Shown: positions 36,127 through 44,827 of the stretch, piece after piece
Numbering within the stretch: the stretch's first letter is position 1
How the letters are laid out: each line of letters begins with the position of its first letter
From: Paenibacillus dendrobii
GTDB lineage: Bacteria > Bacillota > Bacilli > Paenibacillales > Paenibacillaceae
Direction: 5' to 3'
Length of the DNA stretch: 64,000 nt
Assembly (NCBI RefSeq): GCF_009807035.1
Contig: NZ_WUBI01000005.1
Span: 299,624-363,623 of the forward strand
Made by a program: the position numbers and the translations under genes
The notes under the pieces: generated by a model
What the model was told of the DNA's origin: nothing
The model's input: only the letters and a program-made list of their open reading frames with translations
Database searches by the model: none

Positions 36127-36804
36127 TTATCCCGGAATGCTGTTATGAAGTGTTTTTCTCGAATCTGCAAAGTACTCCTTAACCACCTGCTCTACCACAT
36201 CTTTATCTCCGGAATTTAGCCCTTTCATGATAGCGTGGTGCTTGTCAATAACGGTATGCAGCTTCTGCTCCCCTTTGGAAAAGATCTCTTCCGTGGTTAT
36301 CAGCATCACGGTCATGACGATCGGTCGGATGCTTTTCCAAAGATGCAAAATGCGGTTATGATCCGCAGCCGCAATGATCGCTTCGTGGAAGGACAGATCC
36401 TGGTATGAAAACTCAACGGCATCATGATGTTTCATGGCCAGTTCCATCTTATCCACGATCCGCCGGAGATTTTCAAGCAGTCCACCAACATCCGTCTGTG
36501 CCACACGCTGCTGGACAAAACATTCTATTAGGAAGCGAACATCGTACAGCTCTTCTACATCCGTAATATGCAAGCCGATCACAACGGCTCCCATCCGTTC
36601 AAGACGTATTAAGCCTTCATTTGATAATGTTTTTAAAGCTTCCCGCACAGGAGAGCGGCTGGTGCCGAACTCTGCAGCAACCCAATTCTCCGAAATGACC
36701 TCGCCGGTTTTGATCGTTCCATTGATGATTCGAAGCCTAAGTTCACAAGCAATCGTTTCTCCTAATGAGGCATTCTGCAACCAAGCCGAAGGATACTGCA
36801 ACAT
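36127..36804 (-). CDS. gntR: Gluconate operon repressor (GntR)
   Basis: A 225-residue FadR-subfamily regulator. The winged helix covers about residues 14-78 (WVAAEFGTSRSPVREALKTLSNEGLIRLERMGAVVIGL), very like B. subtilis GntR, in which the phrase RLERMGAVVIGL is the same as I recall it. The FCD ligand domain follows, with Asp/His metal-binding positions in DLSFHEAIIAAADH. Gluconate is the inducer by precedent. ATG start with GGAGAG. Unlike B. subtilis it is transcribed separately from gntP, with 197 bp and an operator between them. Confidence 0.92.
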   Translation of the reverse strand: MLQYPSAWLQNASLGETIACELRLRIINGTIKTGEVISENWVAAEFGTSRSPVREALKTLSNEGLIRLERMGAVVIGLHITDVEELYDVRFLIECFVQQRVAQTDVGGLLENLRRIVDKMELAMKHHDAVEFSYQDLSFHEAIIAAADHNRILHLWKSIRPIVMTVMLITTEEIFSKGEQKLHTVIDKHHAIMKGLNSGDKDVVEQVVKEYFADSRKTLHNSIPG

Positions 36805-37072
36805 GGGACAACTCTCCTATTTTGATGAGCTCTCACAAAAATCAATCGATTTATCATCCGTTTTTTGATCCATTTTTGTCTAACCCGATTTATATATATG
36901 ACAATAGAAGTTTATCACATCGATGCAGTGCCGTTCCAACCTTCCGCTTCAAAAATAATCCCTTGGCAAAACGCCCTGTTCGCCGAATTCATTGCGGAGC
37001 GCAGCAGCCGCTTTGTCAGGGAAGGTATCCTCTTCCGGCGATTAGAAGCGTAGCAGAGACAATGGCGATAAC

Positions 37073-37104
37073 TTTATGACCACAAGTATACTTGTCGACA
37101 ACTT
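37073..37104 (-). promoter_or_regulatory. gntR promoter and GntR operator
   Basis: The same 18-bp TATACTTGTCGACAACTT at 37087-37104. Minus strand TTGTCG (37096-37101), 17-bp spacer, CATAAA (37073-37078). It is about 270 bp before gntR, so the leader is long; the 524-bp gap 36805-37328 otherwise holds no credible gene. Confidence 0.6.
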
Positions 37105-37328
37105 AAAAAAGCTATTTCATTTTAATTCATAACCTGACATATGTAAATATGTACTCCTTGTCTGCTATAAGCGCTCTAGAGGAATGATTTCCATTTTCTA
37201 TCTTTTTCCCAACTGCGATTTCCCCTTTGTATAAGCCTGCTTATTTGCAAAAGATTCCCCTCCAGGGTGAAGTTAATTTGGTATATACTGGTTAACGTAC
37301 GATTTTTCCAAAAAAGGAGATCATTGAA

Positions 37329-38207
37329 ATGAGAAAATATCTAACCGCCATCTTTTTCGGCCTTCTGCTGTGCGTATCCGCCTGTTACTCCTTCGCAATT
37401 GCCTCCTCTGCACCCGCTTTCGCGAAGAGCCCTGTTTCCACTGCCAAGGCACCTGCCGGAGAGCTGCGCGCTGACCAGTTCATGTTTGGATATACGGATC
37501 AAACCGGCAAAAAAATTCTGGGACTCATGGGAGACCCCAGCCAAAAGCATCCTAGCCCTAAAACGCTAACCTCAGTACTGTATGCACCCGGCAAGCAATT
37601 CAGCGTAACCTATGTCAAACATCAAGCAAGCACCCGCAAAAGCAACGGCAGCCAAAGTGCCCATAATTTTATCAACGACGAGGGTGAGTTGTACAGACTG
37701 ACTTATGCCTCCAACAAGCTCAATGTCAACGAAAGCGTTCTGCTCATGACGAAAAAAGCTTTCGAGGGGCATACGCTCCTCTCGTTCCAATCGGTTCAGA
37801 AAGGTAAGTTCAGTCCAACAACCATCCATGCAATTGAGAAAGCCAAGAATCGTAAAGTCGCCAGTCAAGGCCTGATCGCCACCACCGATAAAGGTACCCA
37901 AATCGGCCTTGTGAAATTTGCCCAGGGAAACGGCAAACCGCTTGCCAGTCTGGTTCTTGTCGATAAAAGCGGCATGGTATTTGAGGATTTCATTGGCAAC
38001 AATGACTCCCAGTCCACATGGCGCGTGGATGACGGCGGCGAAATCAGTGCAGAATATTTTAACCTTCTGTTTGCTTCCTACAGCAAGGCAGGTTATGCCC
38101 TCGGCGTGGAGTGGTACGGCGCAGAAGGCTCCAACCTTTCCGTCATTCAGCAGAAAGGCGCCAAGTTTCGGGTCGTGACGGAAACCGGCCGTTATCAGGT
38201 CTACTAA
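37329..38207 (+). CDS. Secreted hypothetical protein
   Basis: A 292-residue protein with a clear signal peptide: basic MRKY, a hydrophobic core, and an AFAKS-type cleavage region near residue 33. The mature part is rich in beta strands, with no cysteine, no anchor and no motif I recognise; the phrase FMFGYTDQTGKKILGLMGDP and a C-terminal VEWYGAEGSNLSVIQQKG are the most distinctive. ATG start with AAAAAAGGAG. A TATACT -10-like element is at 37284-37289 without a good -35. It stands alone. Confidence 0.75.
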   Translation: MRKYLTAIFFGLLLCVSACYSFAIASSAPAFAKSPVSTAKAPAGELRADQFMFGYTDQTGKKILGLMGDPSQKHPSPKTLTSVLYAPGKQFSVTYVKHQASTRKSNGSQSAHNFINDEGELYRLTYASNKLNVNESVLLMTKKAFEGHTLLSFQSVQKGKFSPTTIHAIEKAKNRKVASQGLIATTDKGTQIGLVKFAQGNGKPLASLVLVDKSGMVFEDFIGNNDSQSTWRVDDGGEISAEYFNLLFASYSKAGYALGVEWYGAEGSNLSVIQQKGAKFRVVTETGRYQVY

Positions 38208-38247
38208 TCCATTTTCATAGGCTCCATCAATTGAACCTTTGAAGCAC

Positions 38248-38280
38248 AAAAAGGGCTGCCCCAACCATAGGAGCAGCCTT
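38248..38280 (-). terminator. Terminator of the DMT transporter gene
   Basis: Minus strand AGGCTGC, loop, GCAGCCC, then TTTTTG. The stem can also end the convergent gene. Confidence 0.7.
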
Positions 38281-38307
38281 GTGATACAAAGAGTTGAAAT
38301 ATACGGT

Positions 38308-39300
38308 TTACGCTGCGCTTCGGCGCGAAATAGAGAACAATGCAGCCCAGATCAGTATGAAGCCGCAAGCCTGCGCAATGGTTACCATCTCGTTGAATAC
38401 GATCCAGTTAATGAGTACGCCCACCATCGGGAAGCTTAGCTCCGCGAGTGTGGCTACTGAAGCTTTGGTCGTTGTCAGACCTTTATAATATACGAGCAGA
38501 CTGAACAGTCCAGGCAGAAGCGCCTGCCCCAGCAGGTTGAGAGATACGGCCGCTAGCGGTCCCGCACCTGTCGGAATCTGCCAAGGATCGCCCTGATTGA
38601 TCGTAATTCCGATCAGCAGCGGCAGAGCCAGAATAAACCGCAGGGATGTTACAGTCTCGTATTCCATTTTACCGACCATCAAGCGGCCCATAACGGTCGA
38701 ACCGCCCCAGAGAGCCGCAGCGCCCAGGGAGAGCAGGCTTCCGACTTTGACAAAATCATTCATATGGCCAAAAGGAAAGGTAAATCCGAAAGTCAGCAGG
38801 TACGTACCCGCCAAAGCCAGAACCAGCAGCCCGCCGAACTGCTTCGGAAGCTTTTCCTTCAGCAGCATGCGCGCCATGATAATCGCGAAAATCGGCTGCA
38901 GCTTTTGCAGCAGCAGTACGGCATTCAAATTACCGTGAGTCAACCCTAAGGTAAAGAGTATCGTGGCAATAGCCGAGCCGCCCCAGGACAGGAATAGCAG
39001 CGCGCCGATATGGCGCAGCTTGAGGCCTTTCATTTCGGAACGGTGTTTCCAAAGAACCGGGAAGACAAATAAAGCAATCACGATATGCTCCAGTAATACA
39101 ATTTGCGTCGGCGTAATATGCTCCCGAAGCAAAATAATCCGGAAGAGCGGATCCGCTCCCCATAATGCCGCGCCCAGAACCACCAGCCAAAAGCCTGTTC
39201 TCGGTCGTTCCGCCTGCTTGCGCGCGGCAGGATTCAGCTTGATCTTGCTGCCTACGTTTTCCATTTTCTTGATCCCCTTGCCTGAATACGGAGTCAACAT
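38308..39300 (-). CDS. DMT/EamA-family transporter under FMN riboswitch, probable riboflavin importer
   Basis: A 330-residue protein with ten membrane helices in two EamA repeats (about 40-180 and 190-325). FWLVVLGAALWGADPLF opens the first repeat, and ALLFLSWGGSAIATILFTLGL lies inside it. The leader is a full FMN riboswitch, so it should carry riboflavin or a precursor, like the DMT-type ImpX/RibN transporters. The start is ATG 39300 (GGGGG seven nt upstream, inside a hairpin) or the later ATG 39264 (AAGGGG). I prefer 39300 because the riboswitch would then hide its RBS. Confidence 0.82.
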   Translation of the reverse strand: MLTPYSGKGIKKMENVGSKIKLNPAARKQAERPRTGFWLVVLGAALWGADPLFRIILLREHITPTQIVLLEHIVIALFVFPVLWKHRSEMKGLKLRHIGALLFLSWGGSAIATILFTLGLTHGNLNAVLLLQKLQPIFAIIMARMLLKEKLPKQFGGLLVLALAGTYLLTFGFTFPFGHMNDFVKVGSLLSLGAAALWGGSTVMGRLMVGKMEYETVTSLRFILALPLLIGITINQGDPWQIPTGAGPLAAVSLNLLGQALLPGLFSLLVYYKGLTTTKASVATLAELSFPMVGVLINWIVFNEMVTIAQACGFILIWAALFSISRRSAA

Positions 39301-39307
39301 TGGAAAA

Positions 39308-39342
39308 CCCCCGTTCATCGACTTTAATCGACACAACGGGGG
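39308..39342 (-). promoter_or_regulatory. Expression-platform hairpin of the FMN riboswitch
   Basis: Minus strand CCCCCGTT, inner TCGA/TCGA pairing, AACGGGGG followed by TTTTCC. Its 3' arm is the ribosome-binding site of the transporter, so it can block translation; the short T-run may also allow termination. Confidence 0.75.
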
Positions 39343-39397
39343 CTGATCAAATAAGCTTGCCGAAATTGTAAAAATTTCGAACAAACCTATTTCTTTG

Positions 39398-39555
39398 ATC
39401 TTCTCCCATCCGGACTTTACCGTCGGCCCTGGAATCTCACCAGGTCAGTCGCTGCTTCAATACTTCAAAACAGCGAGTCGCGGGCTTGACGTCTGTCTGC
39501 AAGAGTTGCAAAGGACGTTCACCGCCGGTCAGGAATTTCACCTTACCCCGAAGAT
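39398..39555 (-). ncRNA. FMN riboswitch (RFN element)
   Basis: All conserved blocks are present in order on the minus strand: ATCTTCGGGG at the 5' end, GGTGAAATTCCTGACCGGCG, GCCCGCGACTCG, CTGGTGAGATTCCAGGGCC, GACGG, AGTCCGGATGGGAGAAGAT. The closing P1 stem pairs ATCTTC with GAAGAT. It binds FMN and, in most Bacillota, turns the downstream gene off. Upstream -10 elements are TATGAT (39588-39593) and an extended TGCTATACT (39646-39654). Confidence 0.95.
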
Positions 39556-39723
39556 CCATATTCATTTTTTTAGTATTTGGTAAACAGATCATACCATGAT
39601 TTCAGATCATCGTATGTTAAAGCCATCACATTGGTTACTTACGATAGTATAGCACATATCTCAGTCACCGTGTCGGATTTTTTAATAAGGATTTTTTTCC
39701 ACCTTATCAAAAGTTTCAATGGA

Positions 39724-40755
39724 TTATTTTTGCTGCAGCAAAGCCAGAATAACCACAACGGACTCCGCGCGCGTCGCGTGGGCGCTTGGCGCAAACAAAT
39801 TGCCGTTTCTTCCGTTCATGATCCCTTTCTTCGCTGCCTCCGCAGCATAGGGTTTGGCCCAGGCAGGGATTTGGCTGTTGTCCGCAAACTTGAGGCTCGC
39901 AGACTCTAGCGGAACCGCCACCCCGTTCAACGAACGAATCCCCATCGCTGCCATTTCGGCACGGGTAATGAGCTTATTGGGTTCAAACATGCCATTCGTA
40001 TATCCGTTCATGATGTTCCTGCTGACCGCCTCTTCCACATACGGCAGCGCCCAGGCCGGAATCTGCTTCGCGTCCGCAAACTGTAACGGCTGATGGCTGC
40101 CTACATCGCTTCCTATGGCCCGGATCAACATGGCTGCAAATTCGGCGCGTGTCACTTCCTTGTTCGGCATAAAAGTGCCATTGGCATACCCGGTAATCCA
40201 ACCCTGCTGCAAGGCTTGAAGGATCGCTGCATTCGCCCAGTGGCCTGCGATATCTTTCAAGGCGACTTCCGTGGATATCGCCCCATCCTCGACGGTAAGC
40301 GCAGCTTTGGCGAGGGTTCCCCCGGCATTCAGCTTGGAATCGACCAGCTTGACGTCATGAAGCGACAGCTGAGCCGCGCCGCTCTGCACCCGTTTGAAGT
40401 TGACGACAGCCAGCCGCTGCGTTCCGTTATCTCCCGCGATTTTGCCTACCTTGGTATGAGCGATCCGGACATCGCCGTTACTAACGATCGGATCGATAGA
40501 GAAGCCGGTGCTTCCTGAAGAGGCGTTTTGGTAGACAAGTTTCTGCGCGTCATATTTCAGTATAAAGTCGTATGCATATAAATCTTTGAGCTGATCACCG
40601 GTTACCACGACCGTAATCTCGCTTCCGCTGGCACTTGCTTTCAGGGAAATGGAAGGACTTGTTGAGTCCGCAGCCCAAGCTTGCGTTTCGGAAGCAAACG
40701 AAGCACCCCAACCAAGCATGATCACAATTCCGATTATAGCGGCTAATTTTTTCAC
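39724..40755 (-). CDS. Cohesin-domain protein with three SLH domains
   Basis: A 343-residue surface protein. Signal peptide ends near AWAAD. A cohesin-type domain covers about 30-160 (TVVVTGDQLKDLYAYDFILKYDAQKLVYQ is the usual first strands). Three S-layer-homology domains follow (about 165-220, 228-285, 293-343), each ending in a TRAE motif (VTRAE, ITRAE, ATRAE), which anchors the protein to pyruvylated secondary cell-wall polymer. The start is probably GTG 40755, eight nt after AAAGGATGG. It follows the large multidomain gene by 93 bp and may hold it, or other dockerin-like proteins, at the surface. Confidence 0.9.
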   Translation of the reverse strand: MKKLAAIIGIVIMLGWGASFASETQAWAADSTSPSISLKASASGSEITVVVTGDQLKDLYAYDFILKYDAQKLVYQNASSGSTGFSIDPIVSNGDVRIAHTKVGKIAGDNGTQRLAVVNFKRVQSGAAQLSLHDVKLVDSKLNAGGTLAKAALTVEDGAISTEVALKDIAGHWANAAILQALQQGWITGYANGTFMPNKEVTRAEFAAMLIRAIGSDVGSHQPLQFADAKQIPAWALPYVEEAVSRNIMNGYTNGMFEPNKLITRAEMAAMGIRSLNGVAVPLESASLKFADNSQIPAWAKPYAAEAAKKGIMNGRNGNLFAPSAHATRAESVVVILALLQQK

Positions 40756-40781
40756 GAATGCTTCCATCCTTTCAGACTGCA

Positions 40782-40818
40782 AATCGCAGGAAACAGCCTC
40801 AGGCTGCGTCCTGCGATT
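40782..40818 (-). other. Intercistronic hairpin between the two surface-protein genes
   Basis: AATCGCAGGA (40782-40792) pairs with TCCTGCGATT (40809-40818) over an inner CAGCC/GGCTG stem. There is no U-run in the minus direction, so partial termination or mRNA protection is more likely than a full stop. Confidence 0.6.
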
Positions 40819-40848
40819 CGTTTTTTCATAACGGTTTACGTTTTGGCG

Positions 40849-43800
40849 TTATTTGGTGTACCAGTCCCCGATAATCATCTGGGCTACTGCAGCCAGGGCG
40901 CGGATCGAAATTTCACCCTCGCTGAAGATATCAGCCTGTGCCACGCGGCTCCAGTTGCTATCTGTCGATTTGATGCCGAAGTATTTGGCCATGATGGACA
41001 AGTCCTGAACGGAGATCTTGCCTGCGCCCGGCACCAGCGTAATCAGCTTGGTTTGGAAGGTTGCCACGGCGCTATTCAGCGCAGTGACCGCGGCATCCAC
41101 CTGAGACTGGGTAGCGGAAGCACTATTTTTCACCGCTGTGGCCGACTGAATTGCAGACAACAACGTGGTTTTGGCAGCAGCCGGATATTGCCCGACCCTG
41201 TCACCGGTTCCAGCCCGGTCATAGATACCTTGTGCAGAAGCAATCGTTGAGGTCAGCGCCGTTTTGTCCGCAGGGACAGATGGCACCGGAATCACCGCAT
41301 TTTTAAAGGTATTCACTGCGCTGGTCAAAGCTGCCAGAGCCGAATTGAGCTGTTCTTGGGTGGCTGATGCATTGTTATAGACAACGTTTGCTGCTTGAAT
41401 GGCAGCCAGCAGGTCGGACTTCGCGACAGCCGGATATTGTCCGGGCTCCGTTCCGGTCACGGCTTCATCGGCCAGCTTCTGCGCATTCTGAATGGCTGCC
41501 AGAAGGGCGCTGCGGTCAGCCGTCGTCACCTGAATGCGAGCTTGAGCCGTGCCAGTAGCGATTTCCTGGGAAGGGCTATCCGAAGAGACCGTAAACGAAA
41601 TCACGGATACGTTCGCGCTTCCGGAAGCATCCAGTTTCAATTTGCCATGCAGCTTGAACAGCTCACCGCTGTCTTTGACGGCATGTGCTTCTCCGGTGCT
41701 CGCCATCAGCAGGCGAATCTGGCCTTCCGACGGCTTGATGCCGGCAGCGAGCAGGCTAAGCCCCTCTCTGGAAGACGTGACGGCATTCTCTGCAAGAACC
41801 AGATTCCCATCCTGATTCGTTTGTGTATCAAACGTCATTTGGGATGGATCATATTGTATGGTGACGTCCATCGCCGTAAAGCTGTAGGTCAGCTTGCTGA
41901 CGCCGACGGCCAGGTCAACGGATGAATCGGCAACAGCGGATGCCGGACCTGTCAGCGTTGCCGAATTTTCGGTTTCGCCTCCTGGTGCGGCCGTCACGTT
42001 AATCGTGACATTCAAGACGTCGCTGCCGCCTTTTCCGTCCTCCGCTTTAAAGGAAGCCATATAGCTCCCTTCGACTTGCGGCGTCCATGAGAAGCTGTGG
42101 AGAACCGGATCGAAGGCTGCTCCATCCGGCAGCGTTACCGCAGAGTATATCAGAGAATCTTGATCCGCATCGGCAGCATTAACCGTAAAAGTTACGGCAG
42201 AACCAGCTTGTACCGTTTGGGGAGCAACCGCATCAAAGACAGGCGGATGATTCTCCGTTCCGGATCCTGCCTGGCGGATATCGCTCAGGTTCAGCAGCTT
42301 GAGCTGAAAAGCATTTTTGAATATGGAAGAAATACCGGTAATGTCTACCGCCGTTCCTTCAGGGAACGACTGCTTTAATGTGTCCGTGTTGATGCCTGTA
42401 CGGCTGTCCACGCGGACATGGTTGGTCGTGTTTCCGTTCACCAGATCAAATTCAAGCGAACCCGTTACGATCGCATAATTCTTGACGGTCACATTCTTCA
42501 GCGTAATCAGTTGCCCTTGATTGCCGTCGTTTACGGAATCTTGAACAAGGGGCGTAGGAGCCGGGATATTCGCTTGGTCATCCAGTTTGGTGAACTGAAC
42601 GTCATTCATCAGCTCGACTTCGGAGTTGTAGATCGTTTTCTGTGCTGTCAGTTTAATTTTATCCCCGACATGATAGCCTGTGGCTTTGCCAGGATACACA
42701 TAAACGCCGGCCGTGCCGTCCTGCAGGTAAAAACCATTTCCGCCGAACACACCGGGTTCGGAAGTAACGACGCCTTGAACCGTCACGTATGTGTTATCGG
42801 CAACCGTCCTGGCACTGCCGATCGTGGTCAAATCAGGAATGGTGACAACAGGTCCGCTTTGGCCGGATCCATAGGATCCGGCTTTATAGGTGGATGGGTC
42901 ATACCATTTATAGCCTGCTGCCGGAGTGGTCCATGGCTCCGTCCCGGGAATTTCGGCCGAAGTCGCCGGCTCCTCGAGCGCTCCAAGCAGTGGAGTCGGC
43001 GAGTCCAACGTGATGCCCTTGTTTTCGAAAGTCGCGTAATCTTCGTGAACAGCAAGCCATTCGACGGTTTGAACGAGGAATACGGCATCTTGTCCTTCGT
43101 CTTTAAATCCGTCAAAAGTCGTTTTCTTGCCTCCGTTATCTTCGCGAACATAGGCAGGACTCGAATCTTCAACTGGAGAGGAGTCTCCGATGAATGCCGC
43201 TTTGCCTTTTTCCAGTTTGGAAATCGCCGCATAAGGTCCCTCGTCTACTCCACCGTTTTTATAGACGCCGCCGTTCGGAAAGTTTTTCTTATCGCTGTTT
43301 TCGACGGCGTTGCTCCAACCGGGAACATTTTTCGGAAGATACACGACGCCTTTGACCCGTTTAGGATCCAAAACGACGAGTGTCGAGCCGCTGTGCATTT
43401 CAACATCATTAACGCCTGCCGTGATGCCGAAGGTTTGATCGTATTTCACGGTATCCGTTTTGGTCACATCACCAACGGAGTTATAACGGAAACGAATTCC
43501 GAAGTTTTGGCCGAGCCAATCCGTGCTGGTCACGTCCTTCATTGCACCGGATGCCGCCTCGGCCGTCGACATACCTTTGGCCGGATCACCGAAAGCTCCG
43601 CGGCGGTAACCGTTCATGACCTCCGAGGAATCCCAGCGGTTCAGGTTCCGGTCGGAGTTGTAATGGTCCGAGATAAAGAAGATGCTGCCGCCTTCCTTCA
43701 CGTATTGCAGCATCGCATCCTGTTCGGAAGCTTTGAAAGGGATGTTGGCCTCGCCGATGATAAACACATCGTACTGCTTCAGCTTACTGAGCGTAATGGT

Positions 43801-44517
43801 TGGAGAATCATAAGATTGTGCGTTCATCGGAAGCGTTCTTTGCAGTGCGTCCACCTGGAAGTTTGCTTTTTTCAGGCCATCCGCAAAATCGGAGAAAGCA
43901 CCGTCAATAACCCAGTCAGCCGCGCCGGCGGTTTGTCCATGGGTCTCATCGAAGAGCACCTTTTTACCGGTTCCGTCCGGAAGCGTGGTCGGTACGCCGA
44001 TATTTTCGCTGCCCGGATCGGCAGGGTTCGGCGTGCCGCCACCTCCGCCGGTGCCCGGATCTCCGCCGCCGGATTCACCAGATACGGACATCGCCGTTGG
44101 AGTCTTGATTCCGGACATGCTGCTGTATGCAGTCAATGTTCCTGTGACCTGAAGCTTTTTACCCAGATTACCAGGTACCGTCTTCAGTCCTATGGAAGGC
44201 CGAAAGGAAGCCGATACTTGAACATCGATAAGCTTGTCTTTGCTCGTTTCGCCAGGTGAGTCTGCGATCAGCACATTAAGGTCGTCCTGAAATCCGGAGA
44301 AGATCAGCTTGGAATTATAGACCTCACCAACAATATAACCTTCGACTGTAGCGTTCTCTCCGCTGTTGTTCTTGGCAAGGGCCTGGGCCACGGTAAGTAC
44401 GGATGAAGCAGCATGTGCCGGCACATATCCAAGTACGCTGGATAATATCAACATGAGTGCAAATAAGGAACCTGCAAGCTTCCTGTTTCGGACTTTCAAA
44501 TGATAAGGTATGTTCAT
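40849..44517 (-). CDS. Large secreted modular protein: OB-fold, GATase-like, cohesin, FIVAR, dockerin-like
   Basis: A 1222-residue extracellular protein. Modules in order: signal peptide (about 1-35, ending AHA); DUF6359/OB-like domain (37-145); Gly/Pro linker; a DUF4350/IFT52-like domain (about 185-540, start VLFDETHGQTAG); a second OB-fold as in YhcR nucleases (about 560-740); a cadherin/He_PIG-like domain (NHPPVFDAVAPQTVQAGSAV); a cohesin-type domain (about 845-985); two FIVAR repeats (DRSALLAAIQNAQ and DKTALTSTIASAQ); and a C-terminal dockerin-like pair (GAGKISVQDLSIMAKYFG and EGEISIRALAAVAQMII) with decayed calcium loops. No anchor of its own. It may bind and process nucleic acid or polysaccharide outside the cell. 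Confidence 0.82.
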   Translation of the reverse strand: MNIPYHLKVRNRKLAGSLFALMLILSSVLGYVPAHAASSVLTVAQALAKNNSGENATVEGYIVGEVYNSKLIFSGFQDDLNVLIADSPGETSKDKLIDVQVSASFRPSIGLKTVPGNLGKKLQVTGTLTAYSSMSGIKTPTAMSVSGESGGGDPGTGGGGGTPNPADPGSENIGVPTTLPDGTGKKVLFDETHGQTAGAADWVIDGAFSDFADGLKKANFQVDALQRTLPMNAQSYDSPTITLSKLKQYDVFIIGEANIPFKASEQDAMLQYVKEGGSIFFISDHYNSDRNLNRWDSSEVMNGYRRGAFGDPAKGMSTAEAASGAMKDVTSTDWLGQNFGIRFRYNSVGDVTKTDTVKYDQTFGITAGVNDVEMHSGSTLVVLDPKRVKGVVYLPKNVPGWSNAVENSDKKNFPNGGVYKNGGVDEGPYAAISKLEKGKAAFIGDSSPVEDSSPAYVREDNGGKKTTFDGFKDEGQDAVFLVQTVEWLAVHEDYATFENKGITLDSPTPLLGALEEPATSAEIPGTEPWTTPAAGYKWYDPSTYKAGSYGSGQSGPVVTIPDLTTIGSARTVADNTYVTVQGVVTSEPGVFGGNGFYLQDGTAGVYVYPGKATGYHVGDKIKLTAQKTIYNSEVELMNDVQFTKLDDQANIPAPTPLVQDSVNDGNQGQLITLKNVTVKNYAIVTGSLEFDLVNGNTTNHVRVDSRTGINTDTLKQSFPEGTAVDITGISSIFKNAFQLKLLNLSDIRQAGSGTENHPPVFDAVAPQTVQAGSAVTFTVNAADADQDSLIYSAVTLPDGAAFDPVLHSFSWTPQVEGSYMASFKAEDGKGGSDVLNVTINVTAAPGGETENSATLTGPASAVADSSVDLAVGVSKLTYSFTAMDVTIQYDPSQMTFDTQTNQDGNLVLAENAVTSSREGLSLLAAGIKPSEGQIRLLMASTGEAHAVKDSGELFKLHGKLKLDASGSANVSVISFTVSSDSPSQEIATGTAQARIQVTTADRSALLAAIQNAQKLADEAVTGTEPGQYPAVAKSDLLAAIQAANVVYNNASATQEQLNSALAALTSAVNTFKNAVIPVPSVPADKTALTSTIASAQGIYDRAGTGDRVGQYPAAAKTTLLSAIQSATAVKNSASATQSQVDAAVTALNSAVATFQTKLITLVPGAGKISVQDLSIMAKYFGIKSTDSNWSRVAQADIFSEGEISIRALAAVAQMIIGDWYTK

Positions 44518-44723
44518 TCTTTTTCTTTTCCTCCTCCATTTTCTATTTCAATCTAGATCCCCTTAAAGGTAGCATCCTTTTATTATTACAATTAGCTGAA
44601 TCTGTAAAATTTTAATTCTTATAACACTTTCATAAGACCGCCTCCAGCACTATGGTAGTAGGATTTTATAATAGATAATGGGATCGAATAAGCGCCTTAA
44701 TCCTTATATTTGTAAAAAAAATA

Positions 44724-44758
44724 CAGAGGTCTCAGGTCATCCTGAGCCTCTGCTTTTT
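44724..44758. terminator. Bidirectional terminator after the cpdB-like gene
   Basis: CAGAGGTCTCAGG, loop TCAT, CCTGAGCCTCTG; runs of T follow in both directions. Located in the 310-bp gap 44518-44827, which holds nothing else I can support. Confidence 0.85.
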
Positions 44759-44827
44759 GGGCAGTAATATGGGATATGCTAACTATTGCATATCTGAAAA
44801 CAAGTCCACTCTGTCAATTCTTGTATA

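Noticed and set aside
36898..37053. Small plus-strand frame starting MTIEVYHIDA, like the first residues of PhzF proteins
   Set aside because: Similarity stops after about ten residues, there is no RBS, and it falls in the gntR leader.
42418..44259. Long open antisense frame (613 codons) opposite the 1222-residue protein gene
   Set aside because: It lies fully inside a gene with clear domains, has no RBS, and its translation has no domain pattern; it results from codon bias on the other strand.
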